Of a DNA stretch of 64,000 nt, positions 8,126 to 17,512 are shown piece after piece (position 1 is the stretch's first letter; each line of letters begins with the position of its first letter). The notes under the pieces are model-generated. The model worked only from the letters and a program-made list of their open reading frames with translations. It had not been told where the DNA came from and made no database searches. The stretch is taken from positions 32,329 through 96,328 of the forward strand of contig CASENE010000104.1 in NCBI GenBank assembly GCA_949289265.1. The letters run 5' to 3'. The DNA is from an uncultured Bacteroides sp. (lineage in GTDB: Bacteria; Bacteroidota; Bacteroidia; Bacteroidales; Bacteroidaceae). A program made the translations under genes and the position numbers.

Positions 8126-8953
8126 ATGTGGGTTAACTCTATTAATATTGATCTAGATATTCCCATATATCGTTATATGAAATGGGAATACTTACAACAG
8201 TTTTATTCAGAACCCCGACATGAATGGGTATTGGTACGCCCATGTCTATGGCAAGATAAATTTGAGCATTTCATTTTTAAATGTGATAGAGTCCACAGTA
8301 AGCAAATGAATATAGATATTGGAATATCAAACCTTGCGGATCAATATTATGCCCAATGCTGGACCATTATCGAAGAATCGTCTCTTCAATGGCAGGTTAA
8401 TAAGCACCATTCCAACAGTTGTCATGACAATATAAATGATGATAACAATGGTGAAATTTGGGTGAAAGTGAGATCTACACCTCGGAAACTTTTAAAAGCA
8501 ATGTTTTATTCTTCAGACAATCTTGTAGAAAACACCATCAATATAATGACTTATTTTATCGGTAAAGTAGAATATCTAGACAGTAAAGCCATAGAGACGT
8601 TTACAATAACTAATCCTAATCAGATAATGGACCAAAGAGGTTTACAACAAGTATTATTTCTTTTGCAAAAAAGGAGGCCATATCAGCAAGAGCATGAAGT
8701 TCGACTCATCATGCAAGTTGATAGTGAATTTTGTTCTAAATATCAAAGCAATAAAATTGGAAGAAAAATAGACAATTGGTATGATTTGATTGATGAAATA
8801 GTTCTAGACCCATGGGTTACTCAAAAACAAGAGTCTACAGTTAAGTCATATTTATCACTATTAGCCCAACAACAAAATCGCACCCCCATTTATTGTTGGA
8901 AATCTCATTTAAATGATCATCCTCAGTATTTGGTACCTACTTTGGATATTTAA
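8126..8953 (+). CDS. DUF2971-domain protein
   Basis: 275 residues, soluble, no signal peptide. The pattern IYRYM....LQQF......L.RP.LWQDKFE, then YYAQCWTIIEES...W and a late YQQEHEVRLIM, is that of DUF2971 proteins. Their biochemical role is unknown to me; they are frequent in accessory islands. The frame stays open upstream to 8045 inside the insertion sequence, with no alternative ATG, so the gene may have lost its original 5' end or start here. The ATG at 8126 follows AAGGAG directly, too close for a normal ribosome site, but Bacteroidetes rarely need one. No promoter is visible between it and the insertion sequence. GC content is low like the rest of this block. Confidence 0.65.
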   Translation: MWVNSINIDLDIPIYRYMKWEYLQQFYSEPRHEWVLVRPCLWQDKFEHFIFKCDRVHSKQMNIDIGISNLADQYYAQCWTIIEESSLQWQVNKHHSNSCHDNINDDNNGEIWVKVRSTPRKLLKAMFYSSDNLVENTINIMTYFIGKVEYLDSKAIETFTITNPNQIMDQRGLQQVLFLLQKRRPYQQEHEVRLIMQVDSEFCSKYQSNKIGRKIDNWYDLIDEIVLDPWVTQKQESTVKSYLSLLAQQQNRTPIYCWKSHLNDHPQYLVPTLDI

Positions 8954-8987
8954 TATGGGATATTCATGATTTACGGGAACTTTGCGG

Positions 8988-9025
8988 TATCAAATTATAA
9001 AGAGTATTGAATTTACAATTTGATA
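8988..9025. terminator. Weak hairpin between DUF2971 gene and the RNA candidate
   Basis: TATCAAATT at 8988-8996 and AATTTGATA at 9017-9025 form a 9-bp stem with a 20-base AT-rich loop, 34 bases after the DUF2971 stop. It could end either the rightward gene or the leftward RNA candidate. Confidence 0.35.
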
Positions 9026-9045
9026 ATCAGAAAGATATAGAATGT

Positions 9046-9292
9046 TATTCGGCTCAAGTGTGGAGTCCCACTGTCTATCTTGTCTTAGGCTCTGGTAAAA
9101 CCCGAATGTAAATAGACAATATCCCCACACTTGTGAAGTATATGGCTTGAGCTAAGCATATACAGACAAGCGATGAGCGCGATTGCCATACCTTACATTC
9201 ATTTTAAGTTTACCAGACTTCAAGACAAAGGTAAAAGCTACACTTTCATCAATTAACTAGCATGTAAATTTGCCGGCAGACACTTCCGCCTG
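9046..9292 (-). ncRNA. Candidate structured RNA of unknown class (leftward)
   Basis: About 250 bases without a convincing gene but with its own strong promoter at 9299-9329. In transcript direction, CAAGTGTGG pairs with CCACACTTG and, inside that, TGTCTAT with ATAGACA, giving a two-part stem. The roughly 33-base loop of that stem pairs again with an upstream arm through three blocks: GAATGTAA/TTACATTC, TCTGGTAAA/TTTACCAGA and TTGTCTT/AAGACAA. The two sets can form only as a pseudoknot or as alternatives. I see no tmRNA tag or tRNA-like end and no RNase P signature. A 34-codon hydrophobic frame (9189 down to 9085) lies inside and could be chance. Confidence 0.4.
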
Positions 9293-9298
9293 ACACGG

Positions 9299-9329
9299 CA
9301 AAGATACCAACTTTTAATTGAAAAACAAA
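9299..9329 (-). promoter_or_regulatory. Consensus promoter reading leftward into the RNA candidate
   Basis: On the minus strand TTTG (9329-9326), 19 bases, TATCTTTG (9306-9299): a perfect Bacteroides promoter. It points away from the 9357-9704 gene and into 9292-9046, where there is no recognisable gene. TTTGCCG/CGGCAAA (9270-9276 and 9296-9302) forms a dyad overlapping the -7 box, a possible operator or 5' hairpin. Confidence 0.75.
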
Positions 9330-9356
9330 CTCATATAGGGGATATTGTCACATTTT

Positions 9357-9704
9357 TCAGTCCGCAATAAAGTCATACAAATCCGGGTCTTCATACATCA
9401 GGTCATATTCCGTCTGTTCGGCATCCCAGGGGTTGATGCCTTCCTCGCCGTCCATGGTCATGTTGGGGCGGTTCCACAGGTCGTATTCCGTGCGTGTGGG
9501 CTTGGAATGTTCTTCCCGGTGGAGGGGCTTTGCCTTTTCCGGTTGAGAAGGCGTTTCATACACGGTTGTTTCCGGTGGACAAAATGCCGGGGAAGGTTCC
9601 GGCTGTTCATAATCGGAAGAGGTGGGAGGCGTTCTTCTGCAAAGCCCGTAGAGGATGAAGATGGCGACCAGGCAGCCGAGCAATTTGATGGTTCTTGTTT
9701 TCAT
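9357..9704 (-). CDS. Small membrane-anchored or exported protein, unknown function
   Basis: 115 residues. Residues 5-22 (TIKLLGCLVAIFILYGLC) form a hydrophobic signal anchor or signal peptide. The rest is Pro/Glu-rich and acidic, ending EDPDLYDFIAD, probably disordered outside the inner membrane. I recognise no domain. GC content matches the backbone, so it lies outside the AT-rich block. It begins 28 bases after the WYL regulator gene on the same strand and may be co-transcribed with it. Confidence 0.6.
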   Translation of the reverse strand: MKTRTIKLLGCLVAIFILYGLCRRTPPTSSDYEQPEPSPAFCPPETTVYETPSQPEKAKPLHREEHSKPTRTEYDLWNRPNMTMDGEEGINPWDAEQTEYDLMYEDPDLYDFIAD

Positions 9705-9731
9705 TGTTTACATGGATTTAGTCAGGTGATG

Positions 9732-10637
9732 TCAGGAATTCCGTTTTAAGGCATCCGCATAGATTTGCCGTACCCGTTCGCGCAGATGCAGGGGGCGGAG
9801 CACCTCCAGCGAACGGCTGCGCGAAAGCAGCTCCATCACAAAGTCGTTGGTGATGCGCAGGCGCAGGCTGATGCGGAACTCGTCGGGCGTGTCAGCCAGA
9901 ACGGTCTGCGAGTGATGCAAGGGGGCGGATTTAAGAAACTTGCCGTCCAAGGCATCGTAGCGCAACTCGATGTCCTCCACGGGGATGTCGGGCTGATCCC
10001 AGATGCCATAACAATCGCGGAAGAGGCTCTGTACGTTCACCGAAGTGTTGCGGCGGAAGTGCTCGTTGTCCAGCACATGCAGGTGCCGGATGCGGTCTAC
10101 GCCGAAAGTCTTCAGCGTGTCGTTTTCATAAGCTAGCAGATACCAGCGTTGGTTGGACTCTTTCAGAAAGTGGGGGAGGACCTTCTTCTCTGTCACCCGG
10201 TCGTCGTGCCGCACCAGCAGGTACTGGAACACGACGGGGTGCGAATGTTTGATGGCTCCGATGAGTGGGGCCAGCCACTCGCTGTGCAGTGGGCGATGAT
10301 GTTCGGGCAAGACGTACGAAGCCAGCGTGCTGTCGCCTTCCAGCGCGTTCAGCAGGTCGAAGTTCAGCAAGAGTTGCTCGTAGCGTTCCCATTCCTGCTC
10401 ATCTTCTTCCACGATGTGATAGCCCCCTTGCTCGTGTTTGATCCGGATGCCGAACAGGGAGGCAATGTCCTGTATGTCGCGCTGCAGTGTGCGTAGATTG
10501 ACGCCCCCGTAGCCGCGTTCTTCCATGCAGAGCGTGACGTACCGTTCCAATTCTTCCACCGGGATGTGCGAGCGGCTCTCCTTCAGTTTGTTCACGATGA
10601 CCAGCATCCGTTGCAGGCCTTCCAATCGTTTCCCCAT
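9732..10637 (-). CDS. WYL-domain transcriptional regulator
   Basis: About 301 residues from the start at 10637 (MGKRLEGLQRM). A longer frame begins at 10727, but the -7 box at 10671-10678 lies inside that extension, so I use the inner ATG. The N-terminal winged helix-turn-helix is YGGVNLRTLQRDIQDIASLFGI. The WYL domain follows with QRWYLLAYENDTLKTFGVDRIRHL (residues about 185-210), then a WCX-type C-terminal extension. WYL proteins sense nucleic acid or nucleotide ligands, often in DNA damage or phage response. A dyad overlapping its promoter suggests autoregulation. Confidence 0.85.
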   Translation of the reverse strand: MGKRLEGLQRMLVIVNKLKESRSHIPVEELERYVTLCMEERGYGGVNLRTLQRDIQDIASLFGIRIKHEQGGYHIVEEDEQEWERYEQLLLNFDLLNALEGDSTLASYVLPEHHRPLHSEWLAPLIGAIKHSHPVVFQYLLVRHDDRVTEKKVLPHFLKESNQRWYLLAYENDTLKTFGVDRIRHLHVLDNEHFRRNTSVNVQSLFRDCYGIWDQPDIPVEDIELRYDALDGKFLKSAPLHHSQTVLADTPDEFRISLRLRITNDFVMELLSRSRSLEVLRPLHLRERVRQIYADALKRNS

Positions 10638-10670
10638 AACACTCTTTGTTTTATTGATTCTTCTTCGGCA

Positions 10671-10711
10671 CAAAGATACAGGGCACGGGCGACAAAACGT
10701 GTCGTTTGTCG
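10671..10711 (-). promoter_or_regulatory. -7 box and dyad operator candidate of the WYL regulator
   Basis: TATCTTTG on the minus strand (10678-10671) is a consensus -7 box. Just upstream, CGACAAA (10690-10696) and TTTGTCG (10705-10711) form a 7-bp dyad with an 8-base spacer where the -33 element should lie. A bound dimer there would control the promoter. No TTTG element sits at the expected 19-21 base spacing. Confidence 0.5.
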
Positions 10712-10733
10712 TAAAAATGAGTGGCATGAATAC

Positions 10734-10767
10734 AAAAACGCCGGACAGGGGGAACTACCGTCCGGCG
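10734..10767 (-). terminator. Rho-independent terminator of gyrB
   Basis: CGCCGGAC (10739-10746) and GTCCGGCG (10760-10767) form an 8-bp GC-rich stem. On the minus strand it is followed by TTTTTGT. It lies about 50 bases after the gyrB stop. Confidence 0.85.
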
Positions 10768-10815
10768 TGCTTTTGTAAGATGTGAGTGAAGAATGTGCTG
10801 TTCCCCTTTTATCTT

Positions 10816-12810
<1,995 letters not shown>

Positions 12811-12819
12811 TTATCCGTG

Positions 12820-12827
12820 CAAAGATA
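12820..12827 (-). promoter_or_regulatory. -7 box of gyrB
   Basis: TATCTTTG on the minus strand, 31 bases before the gyrB start. No clear TTTG partner at 19-21 bases; T-rich DNA lies there. Confidence 0.55.
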
Positions 12828-12957
12828 CGAAAAAAAGTCGAAAACAGCGGCCTGTCGTTGTGCGAAAACGCTGTTCTGCTGCCAATTTTCAGCTCCTGTC
12901 CAGTCTCTTCCGGTGCCCCCGTTCGGGATAATCTTTTTGGGGGTGGGCAGAAATAGA

Positions 12958-12990
12958 AAGAGGGTGCATCTTTCTCAGATACACCCTCTT
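12958..12990 (-). terminator. Terminator of rpsT
   Basis: AAGAGGGTG (12958-12966) pairs with CACCCTCTT (12982-12990), extended inward by ATC/GAT. It lies 37 bases after the rpsT stop and is followed on the minus strand by a T-rich stretch. Confidence 0.75.
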
Positions 12991-13027
12991 GGGCTTATGG
13001 AGTATTTGTTATTCTTCGATGGTTCGT

Positions 13028-13282
13028 TTAGGCCAGCTTGCTGATGTGGCGAGCCAGCTTCGACTTCAGGTTGTTAGCCTTGTTCTTGTGGATCATGTGC
13101 TTCTTGGCCAACTTGTCCAGCAAGCTGGTTACGCTCGGATACATGGCCACAGCAGCAGCCTTGTCTGTCGTAGCACGAAGTTTTCTGACTGCATTTCTCA
13201 TGGTTTTGCCATAATATCTGTTGTGCAGTCTTCTCTTCTCTTCCTGTCTGATTCTTTTCAGTGATGATTTGTGATTTGCCAT
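13028..13282 (-). CDS. rpsT: 30S ribosomal protein S20
   Basis: 84 residues, very basic. It opens [21 protein letters not shown] and carries the S20 helices with [12 protein letters not shown] and [20 protein letters not shown]20 binds 16S rRNA early in 30S assembly. It lies 38 bases downstream of tRNA-Glu on the same strand, so the two are likely transcribed together from the promoter at 13447-13477. Confidence 0.98.
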   Translation of the reverse strand: MANHKSSLKRIRQEEKRRLHNRYYGKTMRNAVRKLRATTDKAAAVAMYPSVTSLLDKLAKKHMIHKNKANNLKSKLARHISKLA

Positions 13283-13320
13283 CTCGACTAATCTGTTTTA
13301 ATTCGTTTATTTTTTATTTG

Positions 13321-13392
13321 TAGCCCCTGGGGGAATCGAACCCCCCTTTCAAGAATGAAAATCTTGCGTCCTAACCGATAGACGAAGGGGCC
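13321..13392 (-). tRNA. tRNA-Glu (anticodon TTC)
   Basis: 72 bases on the minus strand, starting GGCCCCTTCGTCTATCGG. Acceptor arms GGCCCCT/AGGGGCT pair (one G:U), the anticodon loop is TTTTCAT with anticodon TTC, and the T arm is GGGGGTTCGATTCCCCC. The discriminator is A; CCA is not encoded. Directly upstream of rpsT. Confidence 0.97.
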
Positions 13393-13446
13393 GGCCTACA
13401 AGACGTTTCCGTCTCTTGCAAACGCCTTATCTTTCGTTTGCGGGTG

Positions 13447-13477
13447 CAAAGATAGAGCGATTTTTTGAATTGGCAAA
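13447..13477 (-). promoter_or_regulatory. Promoter of tRNA-Glu and rpsT
   Basis: On the minus strand TTTG (13477-13474), 19 bases, TATCTTTG (13454-13447): full consensus match. The tRNA begins about 55 bases downstream. Confidence 0.85.
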
Positions 13478-13577
13478 ACATTTGCAGAAAAAAATGCAAA
13501 CTTTCTGTATTTTCTGCTGTTAGCCCTGTTTTTTCGTCCTGTGAAAGGCCTCTTTTCCTGCCTGAAACAAGTCAAAA

Positions 13578-13917
13578 CCTGTCATCCTGCCCTTCCGCGC
13601 GCAGCTTGGGGAATCCCACTGCTACTTTCTGTTTTCGCAGTGGGATGTCACGGCTGGTGGGTGTGTCAAAATAGATGTTGGTATCCATTTTCCCTCCTCC
13701 CCGGAGGAGGGGTGCCCAACGGGCGGGGTGGTAGGTAAGAAATAAAACCTTATATATAAGTTGACTATATTTCGCTACCACCACCCCCTTCGGGTACTAA
13801 CCCTCTCCGACTTCCCTGTTTTCGGGGGAGAGCAACCTCCCCGGAGAAGGAGAATCTGGTTACCACTATGCGTTTCGGCACACCCTCATGCTCCGTTCGG
13901 AAGGCAAGGATGACAGG
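13578..13917. repeat. Nested palindromic intergenic element enclosing repeat A
   Basis: Outer arms CCTGTCATCCTGCCCTTCCG (13578-13597) and its near-complement at 13898-13917 (two mismatches) enclose a second hairpin, ATCCCACTGC/GCAGTGGGAT (about 13613-13646), and the 229-bp element A. The 13393-13949 gap contains no gene apart from the tRNA/rpsT promoter. Confidence 0.7.
13659..13887. repeat. Palindromic element A, copy 1 (uninterrupted)
   Basis: Starts GGGTGTGTCAAAATAGATG and ends CGTTTCGGCACACCCTC. The left half contains CTCCTCCCCGGAGGAGGGG and GGTGGTAG; the right half contains CTACCACC and CCTCCCCGGAGAAGGAG. It is closely related to 20051-20476. The sequence has the look of a non-autonomous (MITE-like) element; no coding capacity. 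Confidence 0.8.
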
Positions 13918-13949
13918 CCTGCTCTCTCTATATATGGTTTCTCTGCCGG

Positions 13950-16430
13950 TTATTGCTGGTCGGCGCTTACTGTTTCTCCATTTACTTGGATGTTGTCGCT
14001 ACCATAGGTTACCTGTCCCATAAAGGTGGTTTCGCCATCATAAGTAATGGTCACGCCCAACCCTTCGCCTTGATTGGCCCAGGCATAGAGGGCGGGGAAA
14101 TAAGAGGCGTGTTCTCCTGCGGATTCTACCGTGGTGTTTATCAAGTGCAGTTCCGAGGGATATTGATAGGCTGAGCCGGTGCTCTTGTTGCCTACTGTCA
14201 GAGCGGCCACATTCAGCATATTGCCTGTGCCCCAGTTCCGATTGTCAAAATACTTGCTTATGTCTTCGTAGTCGTCGTCTTTATAAGTAAGGGTAATCGT
14301 GCTGTTGCTCACGGTAGCCTTGCCGCCGCGCAGCACCATGCCGTGTGTGTAACCGTCGATGTCGCAGTTGTCTATGGTGACTTCGCACGGGATGTTGATA
14401 AATACCGGGTCGCTTGCGCTGAACTTCGAGTTTTCAAGCGTGATCTTAACATTTTCTCCCACCGGCATGCTTGCGTTGGTAGCCACGCCATAGGCACCGC
14501 AATTCAGTTCGGAATTTCTAACTATGATGGTAACATTGGAAACGCAGTTGGCAGGGCCTATGCCAGTTCCTGTAGTGGTGAGTTTTATGTTATCCAAGGT
14601 TATGGAACTTCCGGCTTTCGCATTCAGAATTGTTGCAACAGGATCAAATTGATTGGCAACAATTTCACCGTTTGCAAAGGTCAGGTTGCCGTTTTCCGGT
14701 ACATTCAGTGTGTTGGCTGTGCCAAACGTGAGTGTCTGTCCGTTCAGGTCAATGGTCGATGTCTTAATGGATGTGAGTGCAGACGGGTCGTTCAGGGTTA
14801 CATCCGCAGCCAGCGTAATCAACTCTTTCCCTGCTTGCAGGGCGTTGCTGATGTCCTCAGCCGATGCGGCCCCTGTGCCTTTCACCACGCAGTACGTTCC
14901 GTTGGGCGTAGGGGTATCGTCGATTTTCACAGAAGAATATCCGTCAGCCACAAAGTTCTTAACCGGATTTTCCGTCGTTGAACTCGAAGGGTCGAAATTG
15001 ACAAAGGTACCGCCATACACATTAATGGCTGCCTGCGAGTTGTCCTTCAGATTCAGTACCCAGTAGCCTCTATTGTTGGCACATGCCGATTCAAACCGGC
15101 CGCCATAGATATTGATGACAGAACTTCCATCTGCATAAATGAGGTCGAGCTGAGCGTTGCCATTATTATACTTTTGGTTGTTGTAGAAATTTCCGCCGTA
15201 GATGTTTACTTTTGAATTGCCGAGGGCATATACGGCCATGCGGTAACCGTCTTCATTTTCTACATTGCTGATGGCTTTCACATCACCGTTTCCTCTGATA
15301 TCCAATGTTGCGCCGTCTTGCACTTGGAATACGGTCGTATTTCCTAAATCTGAACCCGGAGTGTCGGGGATGGAAGTCTCATTGATGATGTCATGCCCAT
15401 TCAGATCAATGCTGACAGAAGCCCCTTTGGCTATGATAAGAGGTTCTGTGATCGTCACATCCTCCGTCAGCGTCACCTTGCCGCCGTTTTGTGCGGCCAG
15501 CAACAGTTCGGCATAGTTATGGTCTGTGGCCTCGAAGTCCGGGTCTATCGTGATGTCGAAGTCCACGCTGCCCGTCAGCAGCGAGCCAAAAATGTTGGTA
15601 CGATAATTGCGCTGCACGGGCACGTTGTCCACGGTCATCGTGCGGTTCAGCTGGCCGTCGTTGTAGGTAAATTCGCAGTTCACCAGCGACTTGTCCGTAG
15701 CCACCAGCAGGTAGTTCAACGCCAGGTAGTCATACTCCTGCCCGTTGGCCGTGAATGTCTCGTCGGGGATGGCGTTCAGCGCGAAGGTCGCTTCGGTGTC
15801 CTCGCCCACCAGGCCGTTCATCAGGTTCAGGTTCTTATAAATCTGCCCCACTTTGACCGAGGTCTGCAGGCTGCCGGTGTTCAGCCCGCTGGCTTGCGCT
15901 TCCGTCAGGTCGTTCGTCCCTATGTTGAGCTGGGCGAAGGGACGCTTCAGGGTGATGTCTTGGTTGACGGCTCCTTTCACCTCCACCGTGGCGTGGGCAT
16001 AGAAGGCGTCGTGCGTCTCGTCGTTGGACTTCATGCCGGAGTAGTCCACGCTCAGCGTCTGCGTGTCGAAGTCCACCGCGTAGGGCGCGTTGGCATCATC
16101 CTTGTCGTAAGCGTCGGCCCAGAACAGGAAGTCGTAACTGCGGCCCGCTGCCAGCCGCAGGCTCAGCGTGGCCTGTCCGTCCACAAAGGTCACCTCGTCT
16201 TCACTCTCTATCAGCGGCGTCTGCGTGCCTTGCGCATACACGGCGTAGGACAGCGTTGTGGCTGTCAGGCCGTCGCCTATCGCCCGGGTCAGCAACCCCT
16301 TGGGCAACTGTGCATTGATTGTCACCATGCTTTCACCGCCGGATACGCCTCCGGCCATCTGCTCGTCTGTGCACGAGGCAGTAGTCAACAGCAGCGCCAG
16401 CGCTGCCATGCTCCATGTTTGTTTTTTCAT
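13950..16430 (-). CDS. Large fimbrillin-like surface lipoprotein with beta-helix C-terminus
   Basis: About 826 residues from MKKQTWSMAALALLLTTASC at 16430; a longer frame from 16487 overlaps the previous gene and is rejected. LTTASC is a lipobox. Residues about 30-310 (VTINAQLPKGLLTRAI..., LAAGRSYDFLFWADAYD, LKRPFAQLNIGTNDL) match the fimbrillin/DUF6562 type found in Bacteroides fimbria-like lipoproteins. Residues about 330-800 consist of short repeating units rich in N, G and V (ISIDLNGH, INIYGGRF, VNIYGGNF), typical of a right-handed beta-helix. Last gene of a three-gene operon with DUF3575 and FimB/Mfa2-like proteins; probably a tip or stalk adhesin exposed outside the cell. Its binding partner is unknown. 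Confidence 0.75.
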   Translation of the reverse strand: MKKQTWSMAALALLLTTASCTDEQMAGGVSGGESMVTINAQLPKGLLTRAIGDGLTATTLSYAVYAQGTQTPLIESEDEVTFVDGQATLSLRLAAGRSYDFLFWADAYDKDDANAPYAVDFDTQTLSVDYSGMKSNDETHDAFYAHATVEVKGAVNQDITLKRPFAQLNIGTNDLTEAQASGLNTGSLQTSVKVGQIYKNLNLMNGLVGEDTEATFALNAIPDETFTANGQEYDYLALNYLLVATDKSLVNCEFTYNDGQLNRTMTVDNVPVQRNYRTNIFGSLLTGSVDFDITIDPDFEATDHNYAELLLAAQNGGKVTLTEDVTITEPLIIAKGASVSIDLNGHDIINETSIPDTPGSDLGNTTVFQVQDGATLDIRGNGDVKAISNVENEDGYRMAVYALGNSKVNIYGGNFYNNQKYNNGNAQLDLIYADGSSVINIYGGRFESACANNRGYWVLNLKDNSQAAINVYGGTFVNFDPSSSTTENPVKNFVADGYSSVKIDDTPTPNGTYCVVKGTGAASAEDISNALQAGKELITLAADVTLNDPSALTSIKTSTIDLNGQTLTFGTANTLNVPENGNLTFANGEIVANQFDPVATILNAKAGSSITLDNIKLTTTGTGIGPANCVSNVTIIVRNSELNCGAYGVATNASMPVGENVKITLENSKFSASDPVFINIPCEVTIDNCDIDGYTHGMVLRGGKATVSNSTITLTYKDDDYEDISKYFDNRNWGTGNMLNVAALTVGNKSTGSAYQYPSELHLINTTVESAGEHASYFPALYAWANQGEGLGVTITYDGETTFMGQVTYGSDNIQVNGETVSADQQ

Positions 16431-16465
16431 AATCTCGTTTTTTATAGCGTTAAACATTCGGATTC

Positions 16466-17512
16466 CTATCTGATTTCCACGTTCCACTCGCCGTCAAATC
16501 CGGGGTCGATGCCCACGCCGCCGGTGGCCTCGGTGGTCAGGAAGGGGCCGCGCACCGTGGTGTATCGGCTGCGCGTCAGGGGCACGTCTATCGGCGGGAT
16601 GGAGGCTATCACCTCGCCCGCCGCGTCGCGGACGTCCAGGGCCACTTGCACCGTCGATTCGGTGCCGTTGACAAACACGTAGTCAAAGCCCAGTTCGGCC
16701 TCCGTGTCGCTCAGACGGCTGATTTTCCCGTCGAACCACACGCCCGTTTGCGCGTCGACAGGCGCGTTGGCAAAGAGGTTGAAAGCCGAGGGCAGGAAGC
16801 CCGTGTAGCGGAAGGTCACCCGGTAGTCGTTCAGGTCGATGGCCTTCGTGTCGTTCCCGTCGGTGTTTCCTGCCCGGGCGGCAGCCGCTTGCCGGGCCAG
16901 CACGCGGGTGAGGAAAACGTCCAGGTCGGTGGTCACGAAATTATAGCGGGCCAGCGGGCGTTCCATCTCCACCGTCGCCTCGTCCGGGCCGTCGGCCGTG
17001 AGGGCGATTTCCTGGGTGCCGCAGAAGGCGTCGCGCAGGTCGTTGTTGCCGGGATGCCCGTCGCCTTGCAGCATGATTTCCTCAAACCGTCCGGTGGCAT
17101 AAAACTTGTCCTCCTGCCCGCCTTCGTCCACATAGTCTGCCCACACCGCCAGGCGGTAGTTGCCCTCGGGCAGTTGCAGGCGGAGGTCGTGGTTCAGGCG
17201 GGTCACGTCGTCCTTTGTCTCCAGCAGCGGGGTATAGTCGTCGTTGTGGAAAACGCCGTTCCCGTCGGACCGGTAGACGCGCAGTTGGTAGCGGACATCG
17301 TAGTCGTCGGGCTGCGTGGAAGCGGCTCTCGACCGCGCGTGCTCCACCACCTGGTGCAGGGGCAGGTCGGTGTGGAAATTCAGGTGCAGCGTCACGTCCG
17401 TCGCCTCCGGCGTTTCTTCGGCCGGGAACTCGTGCACGTCGCAGGCCGCCAGCAGCGCCAGTCCGGCAAGGCCTGCCCAGGCGTTTCTGAGGTATGGGAT
17501 GCGGGTGTTCAT
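16466..17512 (-). CDS. FimB/Mfa2-type fimbrial lipoprotein
   Basis: 348 residues. The signal sequence ends GLALLAACDVHEF, a lipobox with Cys24. The next domain, DVTLHLNFHTDLPLHQ then LPEGNYRLAVWADYVDEGG and MERPLARYNFVTTDLD, follows the plan of Bacteroides fimbrial anchor subunits (FimB/Mfa2) that limit fibre length and hold the fibre to the outer membrane. Its start overlaps the stop of the upstream DUF3575 gene by 4 bases (ATGA), so translation is probably coupled. The downstream lipoprotein begins 35 bases after its stop. The family call is moderate: it could be another DUF6562-like subunit. Confidence 0.65.
   Translation of the reverse strand: MNTRIPYLRNAWAGLAGLALLAACDVHEFPAEETPEATDVTLHLNFHTDLPLHQVVEHARSRAASTQPDDYDVRYQLRVYRSDGNGVFHNDDYTPLLETKDDVTRLNHDLRLQLPEGNYRLAVWADYVDEGGQEDKFYATGRFEEIMLQGDGHPGNNDLRDAFCGTQEIALTADGPDEATVEMERPLARYNFVTTDLDVFLTRVLARQAAAARAGNTDGNDTKAIDLNDYRVTFRYTGFLPSAFNLFANAPVDAQTGVWFDGKISRLSDTEAELGFDYVFVNGTESTVQVALDVRDAAGEVIASIPPIDVPLTRSRYTTVRGPFLTTEATGGVGIDPGFDGEWNVEIR

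Noticed and set aside
9085-9189. 34-codon hydrophobic peptide (MAIALIACLYML...), possible type I toxin
   Set aside because: It lies entirely inside the pairing elements of the RNA candidate, and there is no independent coding evidence.
9046-9292. Identity as tmRNA, RNase P RNA or 6S RNA
   Set aside because: No tag peptide or tRNA-like end, no RNase P core sequence, and the pairing does not form a single long rod with a central bubble as 6S RNA would.
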